Below, piece by piece: positions 48,590 through 59,322 of a stretch of DNA of 64,000 bases (its first letter is position 1; each line of letters begins with the position of its first letter). Under the pieces are notes generated by a model. The model was not told where the DNA came from. It worked only from the letters and a program-made list of their open reading frames with translations, and did not search any database. A program made the position numbers and the translations under genes. The stretch comes from Limnanthes douglasii subsp. nivea (taxonomy: Eukaryota; Streptophyta; Magnoliopsida; Brassicales; Limnanthaceae): assembly GCA_036936605.1 (NCBI GenBank), contig JAUPFV010000004.1, forward strand, positions 89,864,334 to 89,928,333. The letters run 5' to 3'.

Positions 48590-49005
48590 TCAAGGCATTT
48601 TGTGAATCAGGGATCGGTTATAGTCCGATCGGATTCTAATATCATATTCCTCTTTGTTTGAATTTTCTTAAACTCTTTATGACCAATATTTAGATAGCCT
48701 TCAATATTTCAAAAGTGTTAAATAAGGATATTAAACATTCTCCATCGCATGTGTTTAATGAATGTGACCAAGTGTTTAATATATCCGATCAACTCAAAGA
48801 CATTTGAGAGTCGGGCTTCTTAATAAGTATTTAATATCTATGGCTAAATCAAAAACATAATTGCACCAGACTTTTGAAGAATGCATAATATATTATTGAA
48901 AAAGCCAAATACCTCATTAAAACCTCCCCGCGCCACCAAGGTAGGAAATAATATGCCCTCTAATATTTACATTGATATTTGGAAACTAAATATTTACAAA
49001 GAGTT
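48590..49005. other. Spacer between convergent E2 antisense gene and pol
   Basis: About 420 bases without coding potential between the two 3' ends. Unlike E1 and T3, no tandem repeat is clear here; a GTGTTTAAT motif recurs near 48750 and 48773. Confidence 0.6.
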
Positions 49006-50321
49006 TTATTCTAAGTATAACTTGAGATGTTCAACGTTCAATGGGTGTTTTAGTGCTCTCCCTTCCTTGTCTTGGAGCTTGTATGTTCCTGGTTTAACTT
49101 TCCCACAGACCACATAAGGGCCTTCCTAGTTCGGAGCCAGCTTTCCAAACTACTTTTCCTTAGTGTATAAAAATACTTTTCTTAAGACTTTCTCCCCTAA
49201 CTGAAAATCTCTTCTTTTAACTTTGGAGGCAAATATACTCCTCATTAGACCCTGGTAATGCATTGTTCTCAGATGCGCTTTAACTCTTCTTTTTGCAATC
49301 AAATCCAACTGATTCTTGATTGTTATATCATTAGTCTGTTCGGAATAGTTTTAGACTCTGTGAGATGGTAAAGTAGCTTCTCTGGGATTAATTGCATCGA
49401 TCCCATACACCAGAGCAAAAGGAGATTCTTGTGTAGCAGCCCGAGGTGTAGTTCGGTAGGCCCACAATACTTCTTGCAAATAACTTGGCCACTATCCTGC
49501 AAATCCCTCCAATTTGTTTTTCAATCCGGGCAAGATTATCTTATTTACGACTTCTACCTGCCCATTTGCTTGAGGGTGGAATGGAGAAGAAAAAAATGCT
49601 GAATTCCTCTAGAGGTGCAGAACGTTTCTATGTATTTATTATCAAATAGTGGCGCATTGTCTGTAGTAATCTTTCGGGGAACCCCAAATCTGTAACATAT
49701 GTTAGATAAAATAAAGTTAATGACTGTCTTTGAAGTGGTTCCAACCAAAGGAGCTACCTCTATCCACTTAGAGAAGTAGTCAATAACAACTATTGTTCTA
49801 CATCCACTGGATGCCATAGGAAGAGGCCCAACTAAATCCATACCCCATATGTCAAAGGGTATTGGTTCAGATATGGACTCCATAGGAATTGCTGGCACAT
49901 GAATTTCATTCCCATATGTTTGACAAGGATCACACTTTTTCACCATCTCTTTAGCATCTGCCATTATGGTTGGCCAGTAGTATCCTGCTAATAAAACCTT
50001 TCTAGTTAAGGCTTTATAGCCACAGTGTGCAGAACCATCTCCATCATGTAGTTTAGATAACACCACTTGGGATTTTTCAAATCCTAAGCAACGCAAGAGA
50101 GGTATGTTGAAAGACTTCTTGTAAAGAACTTCTCTTAATATCAAGAAACCACGAGCTTTATACTTGATTTTATTAGCCATGGTTTTATCCGGAGGCAATA
50201 TCTCATCGGAGATAAACCGGAGAAGATCATATCTCAAATCTTTAGGTTGAATAACAAGTATACTCTTACTTTCTTCACTTTCTTTTTCTTGGTCTATCTG
50301 TACGGATGGACATTCTTGCAC
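49006..50321 (-). pseudogene. E2 integrase
   Basis: The longest open part (50321-49554) carries the linker (GFLILREVLYKKSF), the zinc site (KLHDGDGSAHCGYKALTRK ... KKCDPCQ, with His, His, Cys, Cys), the first catalytic Asp in WGMDLVGPLP and the second in TTDNAPLF. The last catalytic part then fails: after IQHFFLLHSTLKQMGR a stop appears where HPQANGQVE is expected. The C-terminal domain can be followed in pieces to HPLNVEHLKLYLE at 49009, matching WNIEHLKLYLE of E1. Confidence 0.85.
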
Positions 50322-50483
50322 AAGAATTCATGGGTAAGATTCAGAATAAGCTATAGTTGCCAAAGAGTCTGCCACAGTACTCTCCGATCTAAGGATGTGT
50401 TCATAGCAAATATTCTTAAAGCTTGCAACAACTTCTTTCAAGATGAGAAAGTATTTTATCAAATTTTATATCTTTGCTTATGA

Positions 50484-50903
50484 TTATCCTTGAACATGGT
50501 GACTTAGAAGTTGAGAATCTTTCATTGACCGGACTCTCTTTTCCCCACATATGAGAGCCAGTTTAAGACCACCTATTGCTACTTCATATTTAGATTCATT
50601 TTTAGAAGCTCTGAAGCCAAAACATATGGCCTGGTACATATTGTCACCATGTGGAGAAGTTAAATGAATTCCATCCCCACATCCCATATTACTTGATCCA
50701 CCATCAGTTCGAACTACCCATTCTTTCTTAGACTGGTTTTCTGACATCTGTCCGGAGGATCTATCAGCATGAAATTCTACCAAGAAATCAGCCACTAGTT
50801 GGGCTTTAATCGCTGTCCAAGGCGCAAAATCAATATCAGAATCACCTAGCTCCACTGACCACTTGGTCATTCTGCTTGACACATCAGCCTTTTTGAAGAA
50901 CAT
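50484..50903 (-). pseudogene. E2 RNase H domain
   Basis: 140 codons open. ADVSSRMTKWSVELGDSDI lead-in, ADFLVEFHAD, then VVRTDGGSSNMG with the first Asp, a NESKYEVAIGG stretch where the usual NNEAEYEAAL has its catalytic Glu changed (Glu-Ala-Glu to Glu-Ser-Lys), and MKDSQLL with the third Asp. It ends in a stop after VQG. The Glu change and the missing C-terminus suggest loss of activity. Confidence 0.8.
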
Positions 50904-52285
50904 TTTTCAAGGGAAAAGATGTTTGAACAACAATGGAATGAGCTTGGAAGTATAATCTCATCTCTATTGCTGCAATTACTAAGGCCAATGCCAATTTTTC
51001 CAACTTCAAATATCTTATTTCAGCATCAACATACTTTTATTGATGGAATACACCGGACGAGGGTAATTGTCCACTTCTCTTACTAGCACAGCACTTATTG
51101 CATACTCTGATACAACTAGATTTACGTAGAGCTTTTCCTCGCGAACATGTTTGAATAGATTTTTACGTGAAGACAGATGCTTCTTGATTTCAATAAAATC
51201 TTGATCACACTGTGGAGACCAATTAAAATCTTTGGCATTTCTCAATACTTGGAAACATTGAGCGCACTTGTCTGATGATCTTGAAACAAACATGTTTAAT
51301 GCAGCCAATCGCCCTGTCAGTCTTTGAACTTCTTTGATATTCTGAGGAGGATGCATAGCTAGCAAGGTATTAAGTTGATCTGGATCAGGTTGAATTCATT
51401 TTTCACTTATTATGTAGCACAAGAAATTTCCAGATCGGACCCCAAATACACACTTTTCAGGGTTCAATTTTAAATTCACAACCTGTAAGTTAGATAATGT
51501 TTCTTGAAGGTCGGATATGTGTGCATCTTTCTCCAAGATTTAAACCACCATATCATCTATGTAAACTTCCATGTTTCCGCCAATCTGATTTGGAAAGGCT
51601 TTATTCACTAATCGTTGGTAAGTAGCCCCAACATTTTTCAATCTGAACGGCATCATCTTATAACAATGAAGACCTTTGTCTGTGATAAAAGTAGTATGGT
51701 CTTGATCCTTCAGATCCACTTGTATCTGGTTGTACCCTGAAAAAGCATCCATGAAAGACAATAGCTTGTTTCCAGAGTTATAATACACTAACTTATCTAT
51801 TCGAGGAACATGATAAAGATTTTTGGGGCGTGCCCTATTAAGATCGGTGAAATCAATGCTCGTGCACCACTTACCATTCTTTTTCTTGACCAAAACAGGG
51901 TTGGCAGCCCACAAAGGGTAATGAGATTCTTTAATGTGACCGTTTTGGTCAAACGATCAACTTCCTAAACAATCACATTTGTTTTTTAATATCAACTTAA
52001 TGAGATCATTTGTACAACTGGCACAATATCAGTTCGGATGGATAATTTATGAGAAATTACATCAGCTGGCACTCCAGTGCCATCACTGTTACACCATGCG
52101 AAGACATGTTGATTATTCATTAAAAAGGATAGTAACCGGTGTTTCAAATCTGGTGATAACTTGGTACCAATTTTAACATTCTTTCCCTCAGCGAGGGAGT
52201 GGGTTTCAACCTCCTCAATAAGTATTATGACACTGGGAGCCTCCTTGGGATTATCAATTTCATTTTCATCAGTAGAAGGCTCCAA
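50904..52285 (-). pseudogene. E2 reverse transcriptase (broken)
   Basis: Pieces in order: protease linker (52285-51992, with KIGTKLSPDLKHRLLSFL and FAWCNSDGTGVPADVISH), fingers and palm (51914-51540, ANPVLVKKKNGKWCTSIDFT, FMDAFSGYNQIQ, TTFITDKGLHCYKMMPFRL, and the catalytic YIDDM at the end), and connection (51365-51015, QRLTGRLAALNMF, VVSEYAISAVLVREV, YSINKS). The part from 51015 to 50904 is out of frame but complete in sequence, ending YFQAHSIVV-like. Stops and shifts disrupt the chain; YIDDM itself is intact. Confidence 0.85.
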
Positions 52286-52990
52286 TAGCTGTTAATCTCT
52301 GTTAACCCTGACTGCCTCTAAAGTCTTAGGGGCAAGGGTTGTTGCATAACATTTCCTGGCTATCTTCTAGATGCTCCAAACAACACCTATTTATCCCTGG
52401 AAAGCATACTTCAAACATTGGTGACCGTAGAGGCCAAATATTGCATTATAAGATGTTAGGAAATCCACCACAACAAACAGTACTCTTACCATCTTCTTAA
52501 AGGGTTATTTTCCCAACAACACTTCCTCTTTGAACTCCTCAATCACATCTGCAGAACTTCTTGTGAAGCCTATGATGGTTCTATTCGAACATTATATAAC
52601 TGAAAGGTTTCTCATCTGCTTGTAGGAGCTTAAAAACAGGATGTTTTCTGAACTTCCTGTATCAATCAGAATTTGACGTATATCGTTTACTCCTATTGAT
52701 GCCCCTATCACCATTGTAAAGGGAGATGGGGATTGATGCTGATGGGTGAACACTCCTTCATCCAATTGGGTGGCTATACTATGGACATGCCTCTTCTTTG
52801 ATGAAGTAGAAGGCGCAACCACAGTATCCCCTCCGAAAATAGTTAGTGGCTCAAAAACGTTAATCAGACCGAAAACTGTTTTGGTCTTGTCTGTTATTAC
52901 GCCCACTGGATTTCGACTCGGATCTGGATCAAGATACTCATAGTCTATATCAAACATTTTAGTTATTACCATTGCACCTTCTTGTGTGGA
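52286..52990 (-). pseudogene. E2 aspartic protease
   Basis: The frame 52972-52592 contains FDIDYEYLDPDPSRNPVG, FGLINVFEPLTIFGGDT (matching the E1 linker SLTIFGGDS) and the retropepsin active site LIDTGSSENILF (Asp-Thr-Gly). It is cut by a stop after MRNLSVI, before the second half of the domain. Retropepsin would cleave the Gag-Pol polyprotein. Confidence 0.8.
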
Positions 52991-53483
52991 TATTCCATGA
53001 TTGTTTGAAGGACCAGTTCATGGAGTATTAGTTTGTGCACTGTCCGGTCTGTTTCCCCCTTGTTTTTTGAAATAGGCTCCTACCTTGACCCTTTCAATGA
53101 GGTTCTGGACCTCATGCTTCAAGGGTATATAATCACGAGTATCATGGCCTATGTCATTGTGGTATTGTTTAAAAACGGGTGCTTCGGTTTTCTCTGGGGG
53201 ATTGCAATGCTACTGGCTTTCTAAAATGCACTTTGTTTTTAGTTTTATCGTATATTGTAGCCACACTCTCCCCCAATTCAGTGAACCACTCAGGTTTAAC
53301 CCATGGCCCCCTTTTGTTTCTGACTTGTTGGCTCTAAGTCTGGTTAGACTAATTTTTCCTTGATCGCTTAGATTCATGTCCAGTCTCTTTTGCCATATAA
53401 CCAGACTGATTAGTAGCTGGAGGAGTTGTTGTCGTAGTAGTGGACCTAACCTGACACTGTCCTCTGGTTTTCTTGGTCTCCTT
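52991..53483 (-). pseudogene. E2 gag C-terminal part, cut by E1 insertion
   Basis: On the minus strand near 53165-53110 a frame reads YHNDIGHDTRD, the gag zinc-finger region (E1 has YHEDAGHDTKDC; the last Cys is Tyr here), followed by an EVQNLIERVKVGAYFK helix like the one in E1. The upstream gag is absent because the E1 LTR starts at 53484. Confidence 0.75.
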
Positions 53484-53813
53484 TGATGAGGGCGGAATTC
53501 ACCGATTTAAGTCATAGGGGTTAAAATGCAATAAACGACATTTGATGTAGTTTATAAAGTGTTCAGAGTCCTTCAAGGACCAATGTGTAAAGATAAAAAT
53601 AGTTGAGGGGCCTTGTAAATGTGTAATAAACGGCCCACTAAGAGCTTAGGTGGGCCCGCCTTATTCTAGTATAAAAGGCGACCCACTTGCCTGAAAAAGG
53701 GGATTGAATATTATTTTTTACGACACCCCCCTTTATCTCTCTACACTTTCTCTCTCTAGTCATATCTGGCTCAAGATCCTAAATATATTCCTCAAATAAT
53801 CATTGACTCATCA
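53484..53813 (+). repeat. E1 5' LTR (330 bp)
   Basis: Starts TGATGAGGGC and ends GACTCATCA, giving a 6-base inverted end pair TGATGA/TCATCA. It is followed directly by the primer site. It contains the promoter (TATAAAAG, 53670-53677) and a CT-rich leader (TCTCTCTACACTTTCTCTCT). Confidence 0.95.
53670..53677 (+). promoter_or_regulatory. E1 LTR TATA box
   Basis: TATAAAAG in the middle of the 5' LTR. Transcription of the genomic RNA should start about 30 bases on, near 53705. A TGGGCCC motif of the site II/TCP type lies just upstream (53651-53657). Confidence 0.8.
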
Positions 53814-53833
53814 TTGGCACCGTCTGTGGGAAC
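53814..53833 (+). promoter_or_regulatory. E1 primer-binding site
   Basis: TTGGCACCGTCTGTGGGAAC starts right after the LTR's terminal CA. The TGG matches a tRNA 3' CCA end. I do not assign the tRNA. The same site, with six transitions, marks T4. Confidence 0.85.
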
Positions 53834-53886
53834 GAGTGATACCGAAAAAGGAATCTTTCGTTCTTTAAAAAATCACATTTTACGGG

Positions 53887-54432
53887 ATGAATAACGAGGC
53901 TGCAATAGAGAGGGTCGGTAGAGAAGTTGTCTGAGCCGTCTCGGTGTCGGAAGGAGAGGAAGCCCCGGGTCGGGAGCTTGATGACCAGGGTCGGAACAAA
54001 CGATCGACCTTAATAATAACGCGAAAACAGCTCCTAGAAGATATTGCCAGGTTGAAGGAAGAAAGAGAGCGGGCACTGAGTGAGAAACGGACTCGGGAAA
54101 GAAAAGGCAAGGAACCGGTATTGGAGGACCGGGAGGCGACAGGCCATGATGTTGGTCCACGAACCGAAGCCGGACCTGTTAGGTATTACCGAGAATCTCA
54201 TCCCGACGACGAGCGAATTGCTAGGGCACGGAGGTACCCGGAAAATCAGCGTACTACAACGGAAGATTATCCCTCGGATGACTCTTCGGGTAAAGAGTAC
54301 CGGCGACGGGAGAGAGTCCAGCGTACACAAAAAAGTCGTTCCCGACGCCTCCGAGGACCCCGGGCAGACCTTTTGAAATACAAGAAGGGGAGCACTGAAA
54401 AGCAGACCCCGGTTTCCTTTGAGAAATAAGAA
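53887..54432 (+). pseudogene. E1 gag N-terminal region
   Basis: The first ATG after the primer site (53887) opens the frame used by all of gag-pol. It is stopped by TGA at 53932 and TAA at 54427. Between these, 161 codons read Arg/Glu-rich sequence (KQLLEDIARLKEERERALSE, probably a coiled coil, then RRRERVQRTQKSRSRRLR). This charged N-terminus is common for Tat-type Gag. Internal starts could serve only if translation began after the stop. Confidence 0.75.
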
Positions 54433-56436
54433 ATGCATGTCGTCAGCCGACAAGTTCGAGCAGCTTTGCCTCTGGTGCAGTGGCAGCCATCGAACAGCCA
54501 GAACCACGGTTACCAAACTGGTAGCCAGTTTATTAGCCCGGGAGTTGAGGGACTCTACGGTATTCAGACAGAAGGCATCGGGGGAGGAACGTGCGAGTTC
54601 GGGGTCAATTGGAGGGCATCCCCACTGTCCGACGAGATACTCGCGGGACAACTCCCGAAGCGATTCGACATTTCTAAATTGGAAAAGTACGACGGGAAGA
54701 AGGACCCGGATAACCATTTGGAGGCCTTCAAGAACTTCATGCTAAGCTTCGACAACGATGACAAGCTCCTATGCAGAGCCTTTTCTATGACCTTCAAAGA
54801 CCGAGCCTCTAAATGGTACAACCGTTTACCGCAGGGTTGTATTCAGAACTTCGGGATGTTCTGGACGATGTTTAGGCAGCACTTTGTAGGAAGCAAAAGC
54901 TTCCGAGCCAACGGAGACACCATCATGAATTGCAGGCAGAAACTAGGGGAAAGCCTCAGAGAATATACCAGGCGATTCATCGACGCGAAAACCGACCTAG
55001 ATCACTGCGAAGAAAACGTGGCCTTAACAGCGTTTCGCTTGGGTCTGCTCCCCGGGCCAATGAAGCAGGCGGTGACAAAGAAACAAGCTTTCACGTTTTC
55101 TGCACTACTAGTGCAGATAGAAAAGCAGATATTGATTGAGGAGACCGAAGCGTCTGAATTGGCAGCACAGATCCAGCAAAGTACCCAAGCGTCGGTAGTA
55201 ATAAGGCAGAGCACCCGGTCAGATTACGCAACGGCAGCCCAACCGGTTAGCACGATACCCCCGAACCCTCCTGCGACAAACAAGCCTTCGGGATTAGCCA
55301 GTTCGAAACCGAAGGGGGCTAATCAGACGACTTCACGACCCATGTCTAACAAGTGGATCAGACCAGCATACTTCGCGGACCTTACGGAGTGCGTGGCGTC
55401 GATCTACGAAAAAACCAAGAGGAGCGGGATGTACCGAAAACCCTTCCCGATTCCAACGCCTCGGGAACAAAGAAACAATCGCTACTGTCGCTATCACGAA
55501 GACGCTGGGCACGATACGAAAGATTGCATTGCCTTGAAAAAAGAAATACAGATCCTCATAGAACACGGTAACCTCCTAGAGTATGTAAAGAAGGTACAGC
55601 AGGGTGCGAATTCGAGAGAAGTCGTAGTGGTACCAAAACCTGAAATCACCATGGCCATCTCCGAGGTTACCGACCAATTCGATGTCTCCATTGAATGCCT
55701 CGACCCAGAAGCCAACCGCAATATTATCGGGATCATCGAGGAGGACGCTGAGAAGAGCGTCGGTAACGTTCGAGGCCTCTGCGATTTTTTCGAATCCTTG
55801 ACGATCTTTGGGGGAGATTCTATGGCGGGAGTTACGCATTCCTCCAGGAAAAGGCATATCGTCAACCTAACCACTCAGTTGGAAGCCAGAACTTGCTTCC
55901 AAACCAGAAGCGCCCCATCGCCGATTTTGCACTTCGACGACGACGATATGAGGGACATAGCCGGCCCCCATGAGGATGCCATTGTAATTGGGGCAGCCAT
56001 TGCGGGAGAAGAGGTCCGACGCATCTTGGTGGACACCGGGAGTTCGGCCAATATCATCTTCGCATCTACTTTTGCCAAGTTTAGGACACCACCAGCAATT
56101 GCTCGGTCTGACCGAACCATTGTTGGTTTTACTGGGTCGGCAGCCGACGTTATAGGAGAATTTGAGGGCACAGTCCAGTTAGGCCGCGGCCCTTTCAAGA
56201 AAGAGGTCACAGTTTTGTTCGTGGTAGTCGACGCCCCGGCTTCCCACAATGCCATTTTTGGCCGATCGTGGATATCGCGCATGCATGCGGTAACTTCTAC
56301 GATTCATCAGTGTTTAAAATACGTGGTTGGAAACAACGTGGGCGTAGTCCGGAGCAGCCAGAAAGCGGCGTGGGAATGCTACCGAGCGGCATTAGCACCT
56401 AAGAAAGACCAAGAGATGGTTCAAGCTCATGAATAG
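54433..56436 (+). CDS. E1 gag capsid, zinc finger and protease (open 667 codons)
   Basis: This is an open part of the gag-pol frame, between in-frame stops TAA 54427 and TAG 56434. The capsid (Retrotrans_gag type) spans about 54655-55065 (FDISKLEKYDGKKD, LCRAFSMTFKDRASKWY, REYTRRFIDAK, FRLGLLPG). The zinc finger CRYHEDAGHDTKDC is at 55486-55527, followed by an LKKEIQILIEHGNLLEY helix. A linker with ESLTIFGGDS leads to the protease (about 55950-56300) with active site LVDTGSSANIIF and IFGRSWI. Gag would package the RNA; the protease would cleave the polyprotein. ATG 54433 is simply the first after the stop, not a proven start. Base composition is much more GC-rich than the surroundings. Confidence 0.9.
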   Translation: MHVVSRQVRAALPLVQWQPSNSQNHGYQTGSQFISPGVEGLYGIQTEGIGGGTCEFGVNWRASPLSDEILAGQLPKRFDISKLEKYDGKKDPDNHLEAFKNFMLSFDNDDKLLCRAFSMTFKDRASKWYNRLPQGCIQNFGMFWTMFRQHFVGSKSFRANGDTIMNCRQKLGESLREYTRRFIDAKTDLDHCEENVALTAFRLGLLPGPMKQAVTKKQAFTFSALLVQIEKQILIEETEASELAAQIQQSTQASVVIRQSTRSDYATAAQPVSTIPPNPPATNKPSGLASSKPKGANQTTSRPMSNKWIRPAYFADLTECVASIYEKTKRSGMYRKPFPIPTPREQRNNRYCRYHEDAGHDTKDCIALKKEIQILIEHGNLLEYVKKVQQGANSREVVVVPKPEITMAISEVTDQFDVSIECLDPEANRNIIGIIEEDAEKSVGNVRGLCDFFESLTIFGGDSMAGVTHSSRKRHIVNLTTQLEARTCFQTRSAPSPILHFDDDDMRDIAGPHEDAIVIGAAIAGEEVRRILVDTGSSANIIFASTFAKFRTPPAIARSDRTIVGFTGSAADVIGEFEGTVQLGRGPFKKEVTVLFVVVDAPASHNAIFGRSWISRMHAVTSTIHQCLKYVVGNNVGVVRSSQKAAWECYRAALAPKKDQEMVQAHE

Positions 56437-57705
56437 CAATTAAGGGGGCTACCCCCAGGGTCTTTTCCCGTTGATGACCCTCGGGAAGCTCCAAACCTTC
56501 TGTCTACCGACGAGGAATGCGAGCAGTACCAGTTCGCTACGGGGAAATCTTTACGGATCGGGGTATGCCTCTCACCAGCCTTGAGGGAACAGTTGCTGAC
56601 CCTCCTGCGGAAAAATCTAGACCTGTTCGCGTGGTGCTCGGGAGATGTCACCGGAGTACCAGAATCTTTTTCCGTTCACAAACTGACTATCAACCGAAAC
56701 ATCAGACCAATTTCCCAAAAGCGTCGGGCCTTTTCCCCGGACAAATCAGACGTTATCTTGTAAGAAGTGGAGCGAATGATCGGCGTCGGACACATCAAGG
56801 AAGCGCGTTACCCTTTGTGGATCTCTAATCCCGTTTTGGTCAAAAAGAAAAATGGGAAATGGAGGATGTGTGTGGATTTTACCGATCTTAACCGAGCATG
56901 CCCGAAGGATCCCTTCCCGATGCCGAGAATCGACCAACTGGTAGATTCAACATCGGGCAACAAATTGCTGTCGTTTATGGATGCGTACGCCGGATACAAT
57001 CAGATCAAATTACACGTCGCAGATCAAGAGAGTACCACATTCATCACCGGCCGAGGATTATATTGTTATAAAGTAATGCCTTTTGGGCTGAAAAATGCTG
57101 GCGCAACATACCAAAGACTCGTTAACAAAACGTTCGAGGGCCAGATCGGGAGAAATATGGAGGTGTACATCGACGATATGTTGGTAAATAGCAGCGCGGA
57201 CGCAGCCCACCTCGACGACCTCGGGGAAACCTTTGACAACTTGCGCGGGATAAATCTCAAGCTTAATCCGGAGAAGTGTTCTTTCGGGGTCCGGTCAGGA
57301 AAGTTCCTAGGTTTTTTCGTAAGTGAAAAAGGGATTGAAGCAGATCCTGTACAGTTACGAGCTCTCACCGATATGACTCCACCCCGGAGCATCAAGGAAG
57401 TACAAATCTTGACGGGGCGTCTGGCTGCCCTAAATCGATTTATTTCCCGCTCCTCTGACAAATGAGCCCCCTTTTTTCAGGTCTTGAGACGAGCAAAAAA
57501 TTTTGCATGGACCTCTGAATGTGACGAGGCGTTCTTGGGAATCAAACGATACATGTTGTCCCCGAACCTTCTGACAAAGCTCGTAGCAGGCGAGACATTT
57601 TTCCTTTACATCGCAGTTACAGATTTTGCGTTCAGTGCGGCTTTAATTAGTGAACTAGGACCGGCTCCTACAGCGGTCTACTTTGCTCACCCTATCGTGG
57701 TCTGA
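56437..57705 (+). pseudogene. E1 reverse transcriptase (three stops, one in-frame deletion)
   Basis: The gag-pol frame continues. Linker: LSPALREQLLTLLRKNLDLF and WCSGDVTGVP. TAA at 56761 follows DKSDVIL. Fingers and palm: SNPVLVKKKNGKWRMCVDFT, CPKDPFPMPRIDQLVDS, FMDAYAGYNQIK, MPFGLKNAGATYQRL, catalytic VYIDDMLV (57163-57186). Then KFLGFFVSEKGIEADP, LTGRLAALNRF, and a TGA at 57463 where E2 has Cys. After FAWTSECDEAFLGIKRY, the stretch from TAVYF (57680) jumps straight to AHPIVV: the roughly 35 codons found between these points in E2 are deleted, in frame. TGA at 57703 follows. The catalytic Asp pair is intact. Confidence 0.9.
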
Positions 57706-59322
57706 ACATCATTCCCCCTCAAGTACATTTTTCAGCGGCCAGACATGTCCGGGAGAATGTCCAAATGGTCCGTAGAGCTCGGAGATTTTGACATCAACTT
57801 CGAACCTCGAACAGCTATCAAAGGTCAGGCTTTGGCTGATTTTTTAGTAGAGTTCCACTCTGAACGACCCGATCAGGAGATGCCATCCCGCGAAGCTACT
57901 ACGGGCGAATGGGTTGTCCGAACTGACGGGGGAGCAAACGTCGGTGGCTGCAGAGTAGGAATACAGATCACCACCCCTTCGGGCATTAGCATGATTCAGG
58001 CCGTCCGATTTGGTTTCCATACTTCAAACAACGAAGCAGAATACGAGGCTGCTTTGGCAGGACTGCGACTAGCACAGGTGTGTGGGGCAAGGCAAATACG
58101 CCTCATCAGCGATTCCCAACTTTTGATAAATCAAGCTTCGGGGAGTGCGGAGGCTCGGAAGGAACATTTGGTACAATACCTAGCAGCACTCCGGGTTTTG
58201 GCTACTTCATTTGACAAAGTCACCTATGAACACGTCCGAAGAAGCGAGAACAAGGCCGCGGATTCTTTGGCAACCATATCCTGCTCTAGCAACTACCCTT
58301 GGGTGACGGAACAAGAAAACCCGTCTATTATCAAACGTCACGAGTTAGACAATCGACCTGAAATCGCATGTCAGATTTCTTCGTTAGCAACCACAGATTG
58401 GCGGCGGGACATTATCACATTTCTAGCTGAGGGTCGGCTCCCCGTGGATAGCGCTGCAGCCCGGAAAGTACGCAATAAGGCTCGGGGATACGTCCTGCTG
58501 GGGGATGTACTATACAAAAAGTCTTTCAGTCGTCCATTACTTCGGTGTCTGGGATTTAACAAGTCACAAATAATCGTGTCCGAACTACATGATGGTGAAG
58601 GTGCGGCACATTGCGGGTACAAGGCCCTAATTAGGCGAATTCTCCTCGCGGGGTTCTATTGGCCGACGATAGCGGCGGACGCGCGGCTCATAGTCAAAAC
58701 CTGCGACACATGTCAAAGGTTCGGAAACGCTATCAACGTCCCCGCGACTGCCCTAGAATCCATCTCTGAGGGACTACCGTTTGACCGATGGGGAATCGAC
58801 CTGGTAGGACCACTACCAAAGGCGTCGGGGGGAAGGCAGACGATCGTTGTGGCAGTAGATTATTTCTCCAAATGGGTCGAAGCCGAACCCTTGGCCGCCA
58901 CTAAGACCAAAGATATCATCAAATTTATCTGGGCGAACATCTGTTGTCGATTCGGGGTACCGCAAAGGTTAACTATGGATAATGGACCTCAGTTCGATAG
59001 TGGAGAAATGAAAGCGTTTTGCACCGAACATAAGATCCGACAATGCTTCTCAGCCCCTTTCCATCCTCAAGCAAACGGGCAAGTTGAAGTAACCAACCGA
59101 ACCATTCTGGAGGGCCTCGGAAAAAATCTCGAGGGAAAGGCCGGAAAATGGCCTGACTACCTGCAAGAGGTACTATGGGCCTACCGAACCACGCCCCGAA
59201 CAGCAACCCAAGAATCACCTTATGTTTTAGTATATGGAATGGACGCGGTCACCCCCGCGGAATCCATTTTTCCATCCTTCAGGGTCGGTACTTACGCGGA
59301 GGAAGCAAACGACGATAATTGA
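57706..59322 (+). CDS. E1 RNase H and integrase core (open)
   Basis: Open to TGA 59320. RNase H: lead-in SGRMSKWSVELGDFDI, ADFLVEF, then the four acidic positions in RTDGGAN, NNEAEYEAAL, ISDSQLL and NKAADSLA, so the domain looks complete. Integrase: zinc site LHDGEGAAHCGYKAL ... KTCDTCQRF (His, His, Cys, Cys), and a catalytic triad with Asp in WGIDLVGPLP, Asp in TMDNGPQF and Glu in NGQVEVTNR, the last two separated by 35 residues (DD35E). YRTTPRTATQESPY follows as usual. It would insert the cDNA. It is one of the best-preserved parts of the element. Confidence 0.93.
   Translation, partial: TSFPLKYIFQRPDMSGRMSKWSVELGDFDINFEPRTAIKGQALADFLVEFHSERPDQEMPSREATTGEWVVRTDGGANVGGCRVGIQITTPSGISMIQAVRFGFHTSNNEAEYEAALAGLRLAQVCGARQIRLISDSQLLINQASGSAEARKEHLVQYLAALRVLATSFDKVTYEHVRRSENKAADSLATISCSSNYPWVTEQENPSIIKRHELDNRPEIACQISSLATTDWRRDIITFLAEGRLPVDSAAARKVRNKARGYVLLGDVLYKKSFSRPLLRCLGFNKSQIIVSELHDGEGAAHCGYKALIRRILLAGFYWPTIAADARLIVKTCDTCQRFGNAINVPATALESISEGLPFDRWGIDLVGPLPKASGGRQTIVVAVDYFSKWVEAEPLAATKTKDIIKFIWANICCRFGVPQRLTMDNGPQFDSGEMKAFCTEHKIRQCFSAPFHPQANGQVEVTNRTILEGLGKNLEGKAGKWPDYLQEVLWAYRTTPRTATQESPYVLVYGMDAVTPAESIFPSFRVGTYAEEANDDN

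Larger units (their letters stand above)
44926..53483 (-). mobile_element. E2: Tat-type Ty3/gypsy element, minus strand, interrupted by E1
   Basis: Minus-strand order from 53483 down: gag end, protease, RT, RNase H, integrase. Then, on the opposite strand, the antisense gene (45715-48589), and a probable 3' LTR (44926-45172). The gag is cut at 53483, exactly where the E1 LTR begins, so E1 inserted into E2. The rest of E2's gag and its 5' LTR should lie beyond the other end of E1, outside the window. Confidence 0.85.

Noticed and set aside
54034..54717. 227-codon open frame on the minus strand of E1 gag
   Set aside because: It is opposite the gag frame, low in sequence complexity and without conserved motifs. 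The real antisense gene of this element is at 60609-63248.
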